Assembly (NCBI GenBank): GCA_034336665.1
Contig: JAPFBE010000002.1
Location: forward strand, 16,842,906 to 16,906,905
DNA from: Luscinia megarhynchos
Lineage: Eukaryota; Chordata; Aves; Passeriformes; Turdidae
Length of the DNA: 64,000 nucleotides
Direction of reading: 5' to 3'
The position numbers and the translations under genes are program-made. This document shows, in pieces, positions 35,161 through 45,975 of this stretch. The notes beneath the pieces were generated by a model, which did not search any database, was not told where the DNA came from, and saw only the letters and a program-made list of their open reading frames with translations. Each line of letters begins with the position of its first letter. The first letter of the stretch is position 1.

Positions 35161-36439
35161 AAAACTTGCAATAGAAAAAGTTGATGAAAGAGTAGTTAGG
35201 GGAGGAGAAAAGTAAAAGCTGGCATTTCTTGTCTTATTTTGCAAACTTCACTGTGGTAGGTAGATGTTCTAATCACCAAACTGTCAGCTGCTTGTGCAAA
35301 CTCGCAGGCTGTGACCCCAGCCCAGCTGAAGGGAACAGCAGCGCTCCTGTTGACTGGGGCAGGGCCAGACTCTGCTCCAAAGCCGTGCTTTTTCCGTCGC
35401 TAGTCACAGCAAATCCCAGGGGCTCCAGCTGCTCCGGGCTTGGGTCTGGCTCCCTCCCAGCTTTGGAGAGGCAGGGTGGTGCATGGTGTCTGGCTGTGCT
35501 AGCAGGGCCTGCAGGAGGAGAGGAGAAGAGAGGTGGCACGGCTCTGTACCTGGGAGATTTGGAGGCACGGAAAGCACTGTATGTCCCGGTTGTTTAGGCT
35601 GCTGTGCACTTAGCACTGGAAGTTTTATAGAAAGGCAAAATATACAATTCAATTACAACTGCTGCAATGCAATCCAAGTTGCTCTAGTTTCTCCCACACG
35701 AGCTGACCACAATTTTAAGCTCGGCATAGCCTGAAAGCTTGAGGAATGTATTTCCAGTAATTGCCAGGCCACTTCATTGTTTCTGTGTATACATAAACAC
35801 TAGGCTGTGATCATAGTGGTCATGCTTGAGCTGCTATCTGAAATTCACTTGTGCTATAGGGATTGACTAATCTGGTTCATACTGACAGCAGTTTCCATTT
35901 ACTGTATTAGCTCTCTTTGACTGTGAGCGCCGCGCGACTCCAGCCAGACTAGAAAACAAAAACTGTTAGGAGCTACTAGGCACAGGAGTCACGCAGCAGA
36001 AAGCCCATGTGTCATCACAGGGTCCGTGGCTTGTCAGCCTGGGAGATCAGCCTGGGCTGCAGAAGATCCATTTATAAGATGCCAAGATTACCAAGCACCT
36101 AGTGAGGAACAGCAGGCAGTCATTTAGTTTTAAAACATATGAGAGAGGAATAGCAAATAGTTGGTCTTCTTCAGGCTCAAGACATGCTCTTTCTTGGCCT
36201 ACATAAGCTGCTCCCTTGCTTTCTGTTCTCTGAGCACTGTGTGTAAGAATATTAATCCTTAAAATCTGCATCCTATTGTTCCCAGCCAAAGTCCCCTGTG
36301 AAGTTGGTAGGTTAGGGTTTTTTTCCTGTTTCAGCTTCAATCTATGCAGCTGTTACAACTTCTTTAGTGCTGGGCAAAATAAAGCTCCCAGTTAAAATTG
36401 GGTGCAGTTCTTTATTCCTTCCTAGCAAATCCATTTCTT
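35161..36439. other. Non-coding stretch with a G+C-rich block
   Basis: About 35280-35600 is G+C-rich with scattered CpGs (TTTTCCGTCGCTAG, GGCACGGCTC, TCCCGG) and open frames on both strands (122 codons plus, 88 and 82 minus). Being open on both strands argues for composition. No splice frame is convincing. A CpG cluster GAGCGCCGCGCGACTC lies at 35926-35940. The remainder is ordinary unique sequence. Confidence 0.5.
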
Positions 36440-36790
36440 TTAAGTTTTTTCTCAGGATATTGATTGCTGGTAATTTAATGTGTCTCAACCGTGAAAAGCT
36501 GTTATGACAGTTTCACATGCTATTGCAGTCTTTTATTTCCCCATTCACAGACAAAAATGGAAGATTTTCCTCACTGGACTATAATATATAATTCATCTAG
36601 CATTACTCCACTCAGTAGCCAGATGCTGCAAATTTCAGCAGTTGGACCATTATTTTGAAAGAGCCCAGTCTGTAATTATTTAACCCGTTCTTTGTTACGC
36701 TTCCATAAAACAATTAGCCCAATTAAATGAATCTTTAGGTAGCAGAGCCAAAATTTATGGAAGGATGTGATTAATTACTTTGAAATTCTG
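36440..36790. other. Block resembling a conserved non-coding element
   Basis: Complex AT-rich sequence without repeats: TGTAATTATTTAACCCG (about 36671), TTCTTTGTTACGCTTCC, AAAACAATTAGCCCAATTAAA (about 36707) and GTGATTAATTACTTTG (about 36767). The AACAAT word fits SOX-type sites, and the TAATTA words fit homeodomain sites. No coding frame. Function is inferred from texture only. Confidence 0.35.
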
Positions 36791-38099
36791 CACATATAAT
36801 TTAGCTTGCACTTAGGGGAGAAGTGGAAAAATGCTTGGGATCTTCAGCATCCCTGCCAGTTGCAGGAGCTGAGGTCTCTATATGACACAGATAGAAATAA
36901 AGTGACCCTACTTCTGCTTTTCTGCACACCCCTGGTGCCAGTCCAGTCCCTGACAGCCATCACTTTGCTAGAAGAGCTTTATCAGCCTCTTCTTGCTGCT
37001 TTCCATTTTGGGTTAGCTCTCCCTGCTGGGGAAAGTGGTTTTTCCAAGGTCTCCACACTGTTGTGTAGAGTGAAATGGAGGCCACTGCAGGTTCATGGGC
37101 AGCACCCATTGCTTTTCCCTGGCTCCCAACTCAAAATAACAGGCTCTTACTGCTGCCAGCCAGTGTGACTCAAGAAGTAGAAATACCTGATGTGGAGAAA
37201 TACCTGAAGTACTCTACGTAAGTACGTGAAGGAAGTTATACAAGGAAAATAAGATCATATTTGTATTTGCTTTTCCTTGACAAGTCTGTGCTGCATTATG
37301 TACATTGTTGAATTAGTGTGCCTGACCTCAGAAATGTTAGAATTAAGAGTTACTCATACACCCTTTGCTCAGTGCTGGCAGGGGTTTTCTCTATTTTTGT
37401 TAGCAGCATCCCAAGCCTGCCTCCCAGAGAGTCCTGGCTTCCTGCCCTCCCCAGCATGGGCTTGCCTTTCCTGGTGTCTGGCCAGCAGTGGCTCAAGGCT
37501 TTGCCCCATCAGTGCTTGACTGCTCTCCTGGTTTGAGAGAGAGGAATGAATTGGGGTGATGAGTTACAGATTGATCGATATGAAAAGTTCCCAAATTATT
37601 TATTGCTCTGGTTCATTAGTGGCAAACTTAGGAGCTGGGTACAGTGATGTAGCAGTAGAGAACTCTTTTCTGTCTCCAAAATAGGTGTTTGTGATGTAGT
37701 CTCGGATGCAGGTGTCACTTCACACCACGAGATTCTCCAGATTGCTTTCCTTCAGCTGGATTTCAGCTCAAGTATTGTAGGGAAAAGTAATAGATTAAGA
37801 TGTGTCACCCAAAGCAAAGAGTGATTTATTCTCTAGTTAGTTGATATTGATGTGAAATTATCAAGTCCATTGTTAGTGAAAGCTGAAAGCTGACACAACT
37901 TTAGTCCAGCTAAATTCAAATATATGGCTCCACAGAAACGTGACAAAGTGCTGTGGTGATAGTTACAGACATACAGAATAAAGGAGAATTTATGGGTGTG
38001 GGGCTTTTTATTCAATGGCAAACAAGGGCCAGTTTGAAAGAGGAGGAGGGAAGGGTTCAAAAAATAAAGAAGTGATCCAACATTCCATATGCAGAGAAA
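36791..38099. other. Unique non-coding stretch
   Basis: No gene or repeat. The frames at 36806-37168 (120 codons) and 37277-37536 on the plus strand have no recognisable domain and no start or splice context. An 11-bp repeat GAAATACCTGA recurs within 20 bp near 37180-37210. Confidence 0.6.
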
Positions 38100-38720
38100 A
38101 CAATTTCCATGCCTCTTATCAAAAATGTGTTAAATCAGCTAACATTGATATAACTTCAAGCAATTAGGAGCATGCTAATAATGATATGAGTCTTCAGCTG
38201 TAAATAATTACGCTGCCTCAAGGCTATGCTTTAATTTTTGGCTTGCTGTATCTATAAACAATAATCAAACTGCAAAGCTAGTTGTGTTGTTTTTGTTCAC
38301 AATTTGTGAAATGATTTCTGTACCCTACAGTGATGCTGATGGCTATTTTGACCTTCAGGAACTCCGGCCTGTGAGGCTAAGAGCTAATGTGTACTTCCAT
38401 CGATCTGAGTTACAGGCACACAGCAGGTTCCTGTGCCTGTTCTTCACAAGTACAAAAGCTGCTATCGTCAATCAGTGTGTGTTGTGAAAAGGGGGCTTGC
38501 TGCTGAGACTCAATAAATAGGGACATTAGGAGGAAATGTTATAATTGCTGCTACCCACATCTTGTTAATGAGTAATGTACAGTTAGACTCCATGCAATTG
38601 CAGCTAAACTGTTTATACAATTTATTCTTATGTTGCAACTAACATTTAACATAATGAAGTATCATAATTGCAGCCATTAAAGTCAAGATTAAGATTTGTT
38701 TAATTAGAATTAAGAAAATG
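38100..38720. other. AT-rich conserved-element-like block containing an exon-like stretch
   Basis: Non-repetitive sequence with motif-rich parts such as GCATGCTAATAATGATATGAG (in part), GTAAATAATTACGCTGCC (about 38200) and, further on, TTAATTAGAATTAAG (about 38700). It flanks the EF-hand-like stretch at 38331-38370 on both sides. Constrained DNA around an exon, or a plain enhancer, would both look like this. Confidence 0.3.
38331..38370 (+). other. Exon-like stretch encoding part of an EF-hand loop (candidate only)
   Basis: A pyrimidine-rich acceptor (TTTCTGTACCCTACAG, ending at 38330) precedes a frame reading D-A-D-G-Y-F-D-L-Q-E-L. If the first T completes a codon from an upstream exon, these residues fall on EF-hand loop positions 3 to 13: Asp3, Asp5, Gly6, a hydrophobic residue at 8, Glu12 and Leu13. 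Positions 1 and 2 would come from the previous exon. A donor-like CCT|GTGAGG follows at 38371, giving 40 nt. EF-hands bind calcium in many proteins, and I cannot name one. Phe at position 8 is less usual. No partner exon was found, so chance remains possible. Confidence 0.25.
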
Positions 38721-41700
38721 TAGAATAGACTTTGAAAATGTAGGGTTTACTGGGTAGAATGTGCAGCATGTAGGGAAATTCAGAGAATGGGTATTAAAGA
38801 GCTTTGTTTGTAGAAAAACCATGCTGATGGGTCACAATTCTCCTGTCACTTTACCCCACTTTTAGGAGCAGCTCTGTTGAAAAATAAGCAACACAATGAT
38901 GCAGGTGTAAAAATGGAAAGACAGGCTGGCCTTGACTTCTGACTCTGATCTTAAATCCTCTGATCAAATGTCAAATGATATTTGTTTAAAAGGCAATGTG
39001 TATTCCTACTATTAGAAGGCTTCTTATTTCTGTGTTAAATCACACCATTCAAATGCAGACCTTCTGTTTTCTCCCTGATGGGAATCTGAAATAACTTTGC
39101 CTGAATGGGAAATTAGGAAGGGAATGACTCCTCAGATATGATACAGAATGGCCATGTGTATATAGTGTTTTAGGAATAAAGTGATTGCTCTCAACTCTCT
39201 TAAAACACTCTACAAATAGAAAGTCAGATTCAAGTAAGCACTAGCATTTGAAAAAAAACTGAGACTAGACCCATAAAGTAGCAACTGTGCAAGTTATTTG
39301 AAAATTATAATCATCTTTTGTGAGTGCAACAATATTCATAGATGGCAGAATCTTAAGGCTTATAAATAGAATAAAATGCCATGTCTGATTTCTGATGGAG
39401 CAGAGTAGACAATATGCTGGAAAAGCCATGTGGTTTTTGCCACAGCTCAATTAGCTGGGAAGGGCCATTGGGTGGGATGGCTCTTCCAGGGCTGTTATGC
39501 CCACAGGAAACACCATCAGTGACCCCTCTTCCTTCCAGAGAAAAGTTTTCCCATGTGCAAATAATGTTATGGTTTTGGTTTGACTGAGAAGTGAGTATTG
39601 ATAAAAGTACCTGTGTTTTGGAAAAAAAAAATTGCAAAATTTATTTTACTTTCAAATTGTGATTTGGATTTTTTCGTTTTCATCTAAAGGAAAAGGGGCA
39701 TGATATGACTAGATTTGGTGTGGACTGCTTAACTTGGTGTTGTAAGGGTTAATAGTTTTGTTTTGGGATGCTGTGAATTCTCTTGTGAACAGAGTGCTTT
39801 ACACATCATAACTTGCCAACATAGGATGTGCAGGAAAAAAAGGTATTTTTATTCTTTTCATTATTCCTAGAACATTTACAGAAAATATGTGTTACATTCG
39901 GGTTGTGTTTTCAGCTTACTGAGTAAATGTATTCCTGTAAAGGTTTTGATAATGGCATATTAAGAAACTCACTGATCATAAATGCTGTAGTCAAATGGGA
40001 TAATTTATGCAGAGAATAATTATAGATGACAGACAGAAACAAAGGCCAATTAGGACGATTACTGCTGTAGTGTCAAATCAAATGAAGTTTTTATCATTCT
40101 TGCTTTCTCTAAAATAATTCACAACATAAACCTGTTGGTCAGCATTTTGGAAAAAAATGAACTGAACAACTCTGAATATTGTTATGATGCTGAAGGTTAC
40201 TGACAAAGTCAGTGCTGGTAATCTGAGATTTAGAAGCCCATTGATTCCCTTTAGAAGGATCTCTATAAACAGGGAATAAAATTGACATTGATTTCTCTTT
40301 TTTTGGGGGGGAACCCTTGTACTGTAAGATAAGAAATATATTCAAGATTTGATTAAACTTGCAAGACACTGAGCTGTGCAGTTCTTATGTGTAGGTTTTT
40401 TGGCTTTCTTTCAAAATATACAAACTAGGAACTTTGTGGCAGCATTGTTAAAGGCTCATTTTTTTAAAGGAATATGAAACATTGCTAGCTGAAACAAGAG
40501 AATCTTGTTCTTATACATGAGACATGCACAAGTAACATGGATTCTCCCAGAGTCATCACTCGTTACCTGAATGATTTTGTTTTGAAAGCTAAGGACCATT
40601 TATGGTTCCCTTGTCCGAACTTTTGGGGATGTACTGAAATATTTCCATGATTTTTTAAAAACTCTTTTTATCTCACAATTTATTTTCAATTGTCCTTTCT
40701 ATATGGAAGGCCCAATTCTGAACAGTCTTGGAAAATCCCCACCTTTTCTTTGCTGTCTGTTAGTTATCTTGACCTTCCCTTTGTACTCCAAATTACGGCT
40801 CAAGGTACCAGAGGTCGTGTTCTTTCTTAACCTCCTCAGAACTGTTGTGCCAGTAGGAAGCCTAAAGCTTGGGGTTACCTGGAAGGGGACTGGAAAGAGC
40901 TGTGAGTCATCCAGCGAGGCCTTGGTAACCACATCTCATGACTAATCCAGAGAATGTTGCCTTCCCTGGGTGCCTGTGAGTATGGAGCTCTGAGATGCTG
41001 TGCCAAACCCCTCCTGAAAGCTACAAAGGCTGGTGAGGTGCACTGTGATGTAGCTTTTCTCATCAGAGTCCTGGCTCCCTGCAAGAGCAGGAGATTTTCA
41101 AAGGTAGGTTAGGTAGTTACACGCGGGGACAAACATTCCTCCCCCAGTCATTGCTAAATGGATCCAAGGGAAGTTCTTGCCTAACTCTATACTTGGGAAA
41201 CTAAGGTTAGTCCTGTGTGAGAAGAACACACCAGGTAGATTTTCAATTGTCCTAAAATCACCAGTCCACCATGTCCCCACTCATGAAAATCTCTTTTCTT
41301 CTTCTTCTATAAAAATCAAGCTAAGCACGAAATAGAGTAAGGAAATAAAAACTGCCTTTGCCCTCTCATTTGCTTATAGCTGGCAACTGATAATTTTACT
41401 CTAGAGCACTCCAGTTCCCTAATTAAAAAAAAATAAATATATATTGTTCTAGAGCTTTAAGCAGATACTGTAGAGGTGAAGTAGGCACATAAAGTGGTAT
41501 TTTTCATAATCAGAATGCATTCAGCATCCTCCTTTCTGGCCTTTGAAGACATTTTCCTGAGTAGCACAGATTCACTGTGTTTTGCTTAGCTGAGGCCTTA
41601 CTGGGAGTCACTTCACTTCCTAGTCCCTCTGGGTGTGTTTTTGTGGGGTTAAAAATATGACAACAATAAGCCTGATGCAAATAGTATCTCCATTAAAGCT

Positions 41701-42169
41701 CTTGTGCCAGAGTAGGTAGCACAAAGGGTTTCTAGCTGAGTGCTACCCCACTGGGCTGTGTTGCTGCAGCTTTCTTTGTCCGTGGCGCCTGGGATGCCGC
41801 TGTCCTCAGCTGACTCCAGCTGAAATAGGCAAAACAGCTCTTGGCAAATCTTCATGTCCCACTGCCGGGCTGTGCCTGCAGCCAGAAGGGCATGCTCTGC
41901 CCCCTCCTCAGCCAGACCTCTGTTGGCACCCCATGAAATTAGGGTGTGTGACCCCTGTCACACCCAGTGAAATTATTCCTGTTTTTTCTGTCTCATAAAC
42001 AAAGCAGTATTCCTTTTGCTAGACTTGGCCATACAGTAAAAGAAAATAACAGCACAAAATATATTTGTCCTCTTTCAGCAGGAAGGGAAAACTAAACTGT
42101 TATAGAATGCCTCTTTAGCCAGGAGTTCAATGATAATGACTGCAGAGAAGCAATTTTAGTACTTCCCAA
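38721..42169. other. Unique non-coding stretch
   Basis: No gene or recognisable repeat. Open frames at 39353-39637 minus, 40699-40945 (both strands) and 40875-41084 minus have no domains. A short A/TA stretch lies near 41425-41442. Confidence 0.6.
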
Positions 42170-42600
42170 TGATTACAGGTTTATGGTTTCATAATTATTT
42201 AATGCTCGTTAGATATATCTATTTAAGCACGCTTCTCCTGATGCAAGATCTCTTGCTAAGCTAATTTGGAGTGACTCCCTGCCTAATCAATATCAATCTC
42301 CTGGCAAATATTATTAAATATTTGTTTGATACCTATTTACAAGTAGGAAAATAATTTTGCTGCCAAGGGGTTGTAAATGTGTGAAAAAACACTCTGACAG
42401 CTTACTTCACTCACTGTCTGCAAGCCGGCGTCTGCATGCCAAAGTTGGAAGACTAAGATGAAGAACATAATTAAGGAAACATATGAAGGCAAGCACAGGG
42501 TTTGAGATTAATTAGCTGCACGTCAATAATCTCATCAATATCCGATTAACAAATGACACATTGCCCAATGAAACATATTGATTCATTCGCACTCCACACT
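42170..42600. other. Block resembling a developmental enhancer, ONECUT-like motif cluster
   Basis: AT-rich, repeat-free sequence with several TAATTA-type words (CATAATTATTTAATG about 42190, CATAATTAAGG about 42468, GATTAATTAGC about 42506). It has four ATCAAT/ATTGAT cores: tandem ATCAATATCAAT at 42286-42297, ATCAATA at 42534-42540, and ATTGAT at 42577-42582. ATTGAT with an AT flank is the core of ONECUT/HNF6 sites. Retained CpGs (CAAGCCGGCGTC, CACGTC, TCCGATT) add to the constrained look. No coding frame. Confidence 0.4.
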
Positions 42601-43566
42601 GTTAATAAATTGAAGCTGCTTTGCTAAATGAGAAAGCTGACAAAATAATAGCTTCCTAATACTTCTCCAGTATTGTGATAAAAACGTAAAATTAGCCCAA
42701 AGTATACTTAATTTAGCAGCACTGTCACTACACTTATGGAGCTTGTTAGCACAGTGGTGGGGAAGTTTTCTTATAGCCCAATTGTTAGAATGGATTAATA
42801 TGTGGATGTATGCAAAAGTAAAGATGGAAATGTTATCTGTTTGTTTGGAATGGAATTCTGAGATAAAGTGTTTTGGCAGAGGTGACATAAACCTTCCATA
42901 TCATCTTGGGACTGGAGTTTTAATGGACATTTTTTGTTAAATACAAAGTGTTATTTTCTAAGCCTAGTACTCAAAAATGTCACTGACATTTTTTCTTTCA
43001 CTTCTCTAAGAAGTGGTATCAGTGTTTTGCTTTGTGAAGACTAGATTAAGAAAAATTGTTTTTGATGAGGAAAATTCCAAAATCTTGAGGAAAGCAGATG
43101 TAAAAGTAAAGGAGCACTCTTTTCCCTCCTATGCATTGGGACACCCAGTGTGCTCCTACAAAAGAAGCTGTGTAATAATATGAAAGATGTCTGTAGATAA
43201 AATGTGCTATTTGTTTTATTGAACTGTCAAAAGTATTCAAAACTGCAGAAAAATTCAGGAACATGAGACATTGGTAGTATGTTTTTGTTATGGGACTAAT
43301 ACTTCCTCACTGTTTCCTCAAGGTGTTTGAAAGAATACTGTAACAGGAATACTGTGGTAGCAGCTTGTGTTGAGTGTGTTATGCTTCAATAAAGCATTAG
43401 TTAGAGGGGTGGTCGAGCCACCACAGCTATCAGGGTCTGGACATGGTTGTGTTCACAGCAATAAGAAAAATAAGAAATAAGAAAAAACAAGAAAAATCCC
43501 TTCACGTGGTTTTTTTGGAAGGGGATATTCTTGTCCATGAGATACTTTGTAAGATCAGTGGAGCTT

Positions 43567-43568
<2 letters not shown>
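42601..43568. other. Unique non-coding stretch
   Basis: No gene seen. Frames at 42583-42888 minus and 43046-43264 minus lack domains. Confidence 0.6.

Positions 43569-43607
<39 letters not shown>
43569..43607. repeat. T39 homopolymer
   Basis: Thirty-nine T in a row, the longest homopolymer in the window. Read on the minus strand it could be the A-tail of a retrocopy, but there is no AATAAA before it on that strand and I see no target-site duplication. True length may be uncertain because sequencing slips on such runs. Confidence 0.95.
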
Positions 43608-43609
<2 letters not shown>

Positions 43610-45519
43610 CCTGGGGCACCAGGGAACAAAGCAAATCCTTGCTTTAAACTTTCAAGTGATCTGGACCCCTTCCTAGGAAATCTGGAAGGTTTGAAATCCA
43701 GAGGCCCAACCATTTGCATTACTTTTAATAATTACTGTGCTCCTGTTCAGGCTTTTTTGAGTCATTGCTGTGCATTCAAAAAACCTTAACTGTTAGACCT
43801 CACAAAAGGTTTTATTGCTGTGATTAGAAATTAGTGGTCAAAAAGGTTCATTTCAGTACTCCCCTGTTGTTGAGGATTACTCCCCCACAGTGTGAAGTGT
43901 TATTTTTAACAGAATTTTCAACTAACTGACTAATATTTGGTCCATCTGTAGCTTAACTAACTGTCATTAACTTTTTAGGGCTCCATGATCTGCTGAATAG
44001 CCTGGAACAGCTAATGATTTTATTACCAATCTTAATATTTAGAGTTCCCTGTGGAGTCGTGTATGGTTCTTGATGAAACCATTATTTACAGGATTAAAAT
44101 CTCTTGGAAAATTCCATTCCTTCTGACTGCACTGAGATTAGCACATCCTTGCAGTCCAGCTTGGTATAAAAAAGGACTTTATGTGAGGTGTAACACTTAA
44201 TTCATTTAAAGGAACCAGAATTATGTCTAGAACATCAACAATCAGAAATGCAGTTTACCAACTCCTACTCTAGATCAATTAAGGGTATCCTGCTGCTGCA
44301 AACTGTTATTATTTAATTTGATTCTGTGTTGTCTTAGGAACAGTCCTTGTAATGAGTAATTATTTGAACACAGAAGTACATGGGTACTCCTGCCAAATCA
44401 GTGGCGTTGGTCCTAGCATTTATAAACATAAGTCATGAAGGATTCCCTTGTAACCAGTCTTGTGAGAGTGTTAGGTGATACTACTAAGGGCTTTGTCTGA
44501 AATGCATAAATGAATAAAAGCTTACTAACAGAAAAAAAGGAAGAAAAAATAATATCTTATTGTGTCTCTGGCTATGTTTACAGCCTGTGGCAGTCACTGA
44601 GTAAGAATTTAATTTCACAAAAATTCAGTTCTGTGCTAGGAGATTTTAGACACCAATTGGTCTGATACCAGCTAAATTTATATCATATTTTTCATACATC
44701 CACTCTTTTAAAACTTAACCTGAAAATACCCTATTTTCACAGGTATGCTCAATTTTCTGAAGCACTCCCATTAAAAATTAGTCAGCTGAGGTTTATCTTG
44801 ACACCTTCAGGCTGAAGGAGCATTTGGAGAAGTCTCTGGTGCTGTGCAACTCCTTGGCATGTGATGTGTTAATTTATGTGACTCTCTTACCTCACTCAAG
44901 AGAAAATCCATTGGTGTTAGACCTACAGCATGCTAAGACCTGAAGGAAAATGAAGTGAAGCTTGTGAACTTTAGCTAGTGACTGGAGCTTTCTGTCATTT
45001 ACCTGACAGTCTCTCATTGAAGCTTTATCTTGTTGCCAAAATGGGGATTTAGTGGATGTTTTCTTGTACAATTCCTCTTTCTTTTTTTCACCTGCTCTAG
45101 TTACAGGGCACTTGAACATCTTTATAGTCTTTCTTGAACACAGCCATGATTCTAGAAATCATCTTAAATTTCATGATTTAGGTAGCCAACTTGGAGAAGT
45201 GTGCTCTCTCCCCATCTTTGATCTGAACTTGTATAACCATCTAACTCCTCCTACACATTCCATCTTCACTTTGAAAAGGACTAAAGTGAACAGTCAAGAA
45301 AATCAAATTAACCCCACAATTGGCACTGCTCCTTGGTTTCTCATCATGCAAAAGTGCTAATAGCAATTGGCATCTCCAAAATTTTTCCTCAATGTGTTTT
45401 TCTAATCTTAGGGACTCCCTGAGCAAGTGGTAATATGTGTGTGTTCAAAGGCTTTGCTAGGCTTCTTTTCCAGGAAGTATTCTGCCTGTTTCTGGGCCTG
45501 TGTAAACTTGTGTTATCCA
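43608..45519. other. Unique non-coding stretch
   Basis: No gene or recognisable repeat until the old CR1 begins. It contains the exon-like minus-strand stretch at 44891-44939. Frames at 45052-45360 plus and 44892-45119 minus have no domain. Confidence 0.6.
44891..44939 (-). other. Exon-like stretch without open frame (candidate non-coding exon)
   Basis: Minus strand: an acceptor CATTTTCCTTCAG ends at 44940, then 49 nt, then a donor GAGTGAG|GTAAGAG at 44890/44891. All three frames contain a stop within the 49 nt (one right before the donor), so it would only fit a non-coding RNA or a terminal coding segment. Splice-site quality is the only evidence, and such pairs occur by chance. Confidence 0.15.
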
Positions 45520-45975
45520 CGATATCTCGTGACATGAGTACCACGTGCAGGAAGTGCTCCTCTTTATTTCAGATCTACTACCTGAATATTTCATTGGGTA
45601 ACCAGTAGTTCTTGCATTACAACAAACAATGAGCAATGCTGTTTTTTCCAACCTCCTGCTGTTTTATAGATCTGTCAGATGCCCTCTCAGATCTGTTTTA
45701 GAGTCAAAGAATTCCAGACTATCCAATTGTTTCTTGGACAGAAACTATTCAATGTTTTTGATCTTCTTGCTTTCCTTTGTATGTACTTTTTCTAGTTTTA
45801 TTGTACCTGCATCTGTGCTTATGCTTGCATACACGAGCACACAAGGCTGTGCAGCAAAGGTTGATTTCACACTGCAGAATGAGATAGTGCCTGTTGTCTC
45901 TGTAGTAATTGGCAATAAGTTACCAGACTGCCTAACCACAACCTCTTCTCTACAGTGTGGCACAGTGTTTCACCT
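45520..45975 (-). mobile_element. Ancient CR1 LINE copy (turtle/crocodile-type)
   Basis: Antisense copy of an old amniote CR1. Blocks match the remembered consensus in order: 'CAGGAAGTGCTCCTCTTTAT' (about 45548), 'CTACCTGAATATTTCATTGG' (about 45577), 'AACCAGTAGTTCTTGCATTA' (about 45600), 'TTTTATAGATCTGTCAGATG' (about 45661), 'TTCTTGCTTTCCTTTGTATG' (about 45764), 'AAAGGTTGATTTCACACTGC' (about 45857), 'GAATGAGATAGTGCCTGTTG' (about 45877) and 'CAGACTGCCTAACC' (about 45923). The 124-codon plus-strand frame here (45629-46003) lies antisense to the element and is not a gene. The family is clear, the exact ends are not. Confidence 0.8.

Noticed and set aside
43569..43676. Processed retrocopy ending in an A39 tail on the minus strand
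   Set aside because: No AATAAA before the tail, no target-site duplication seen, and the adjoining sequence resembles no gene.
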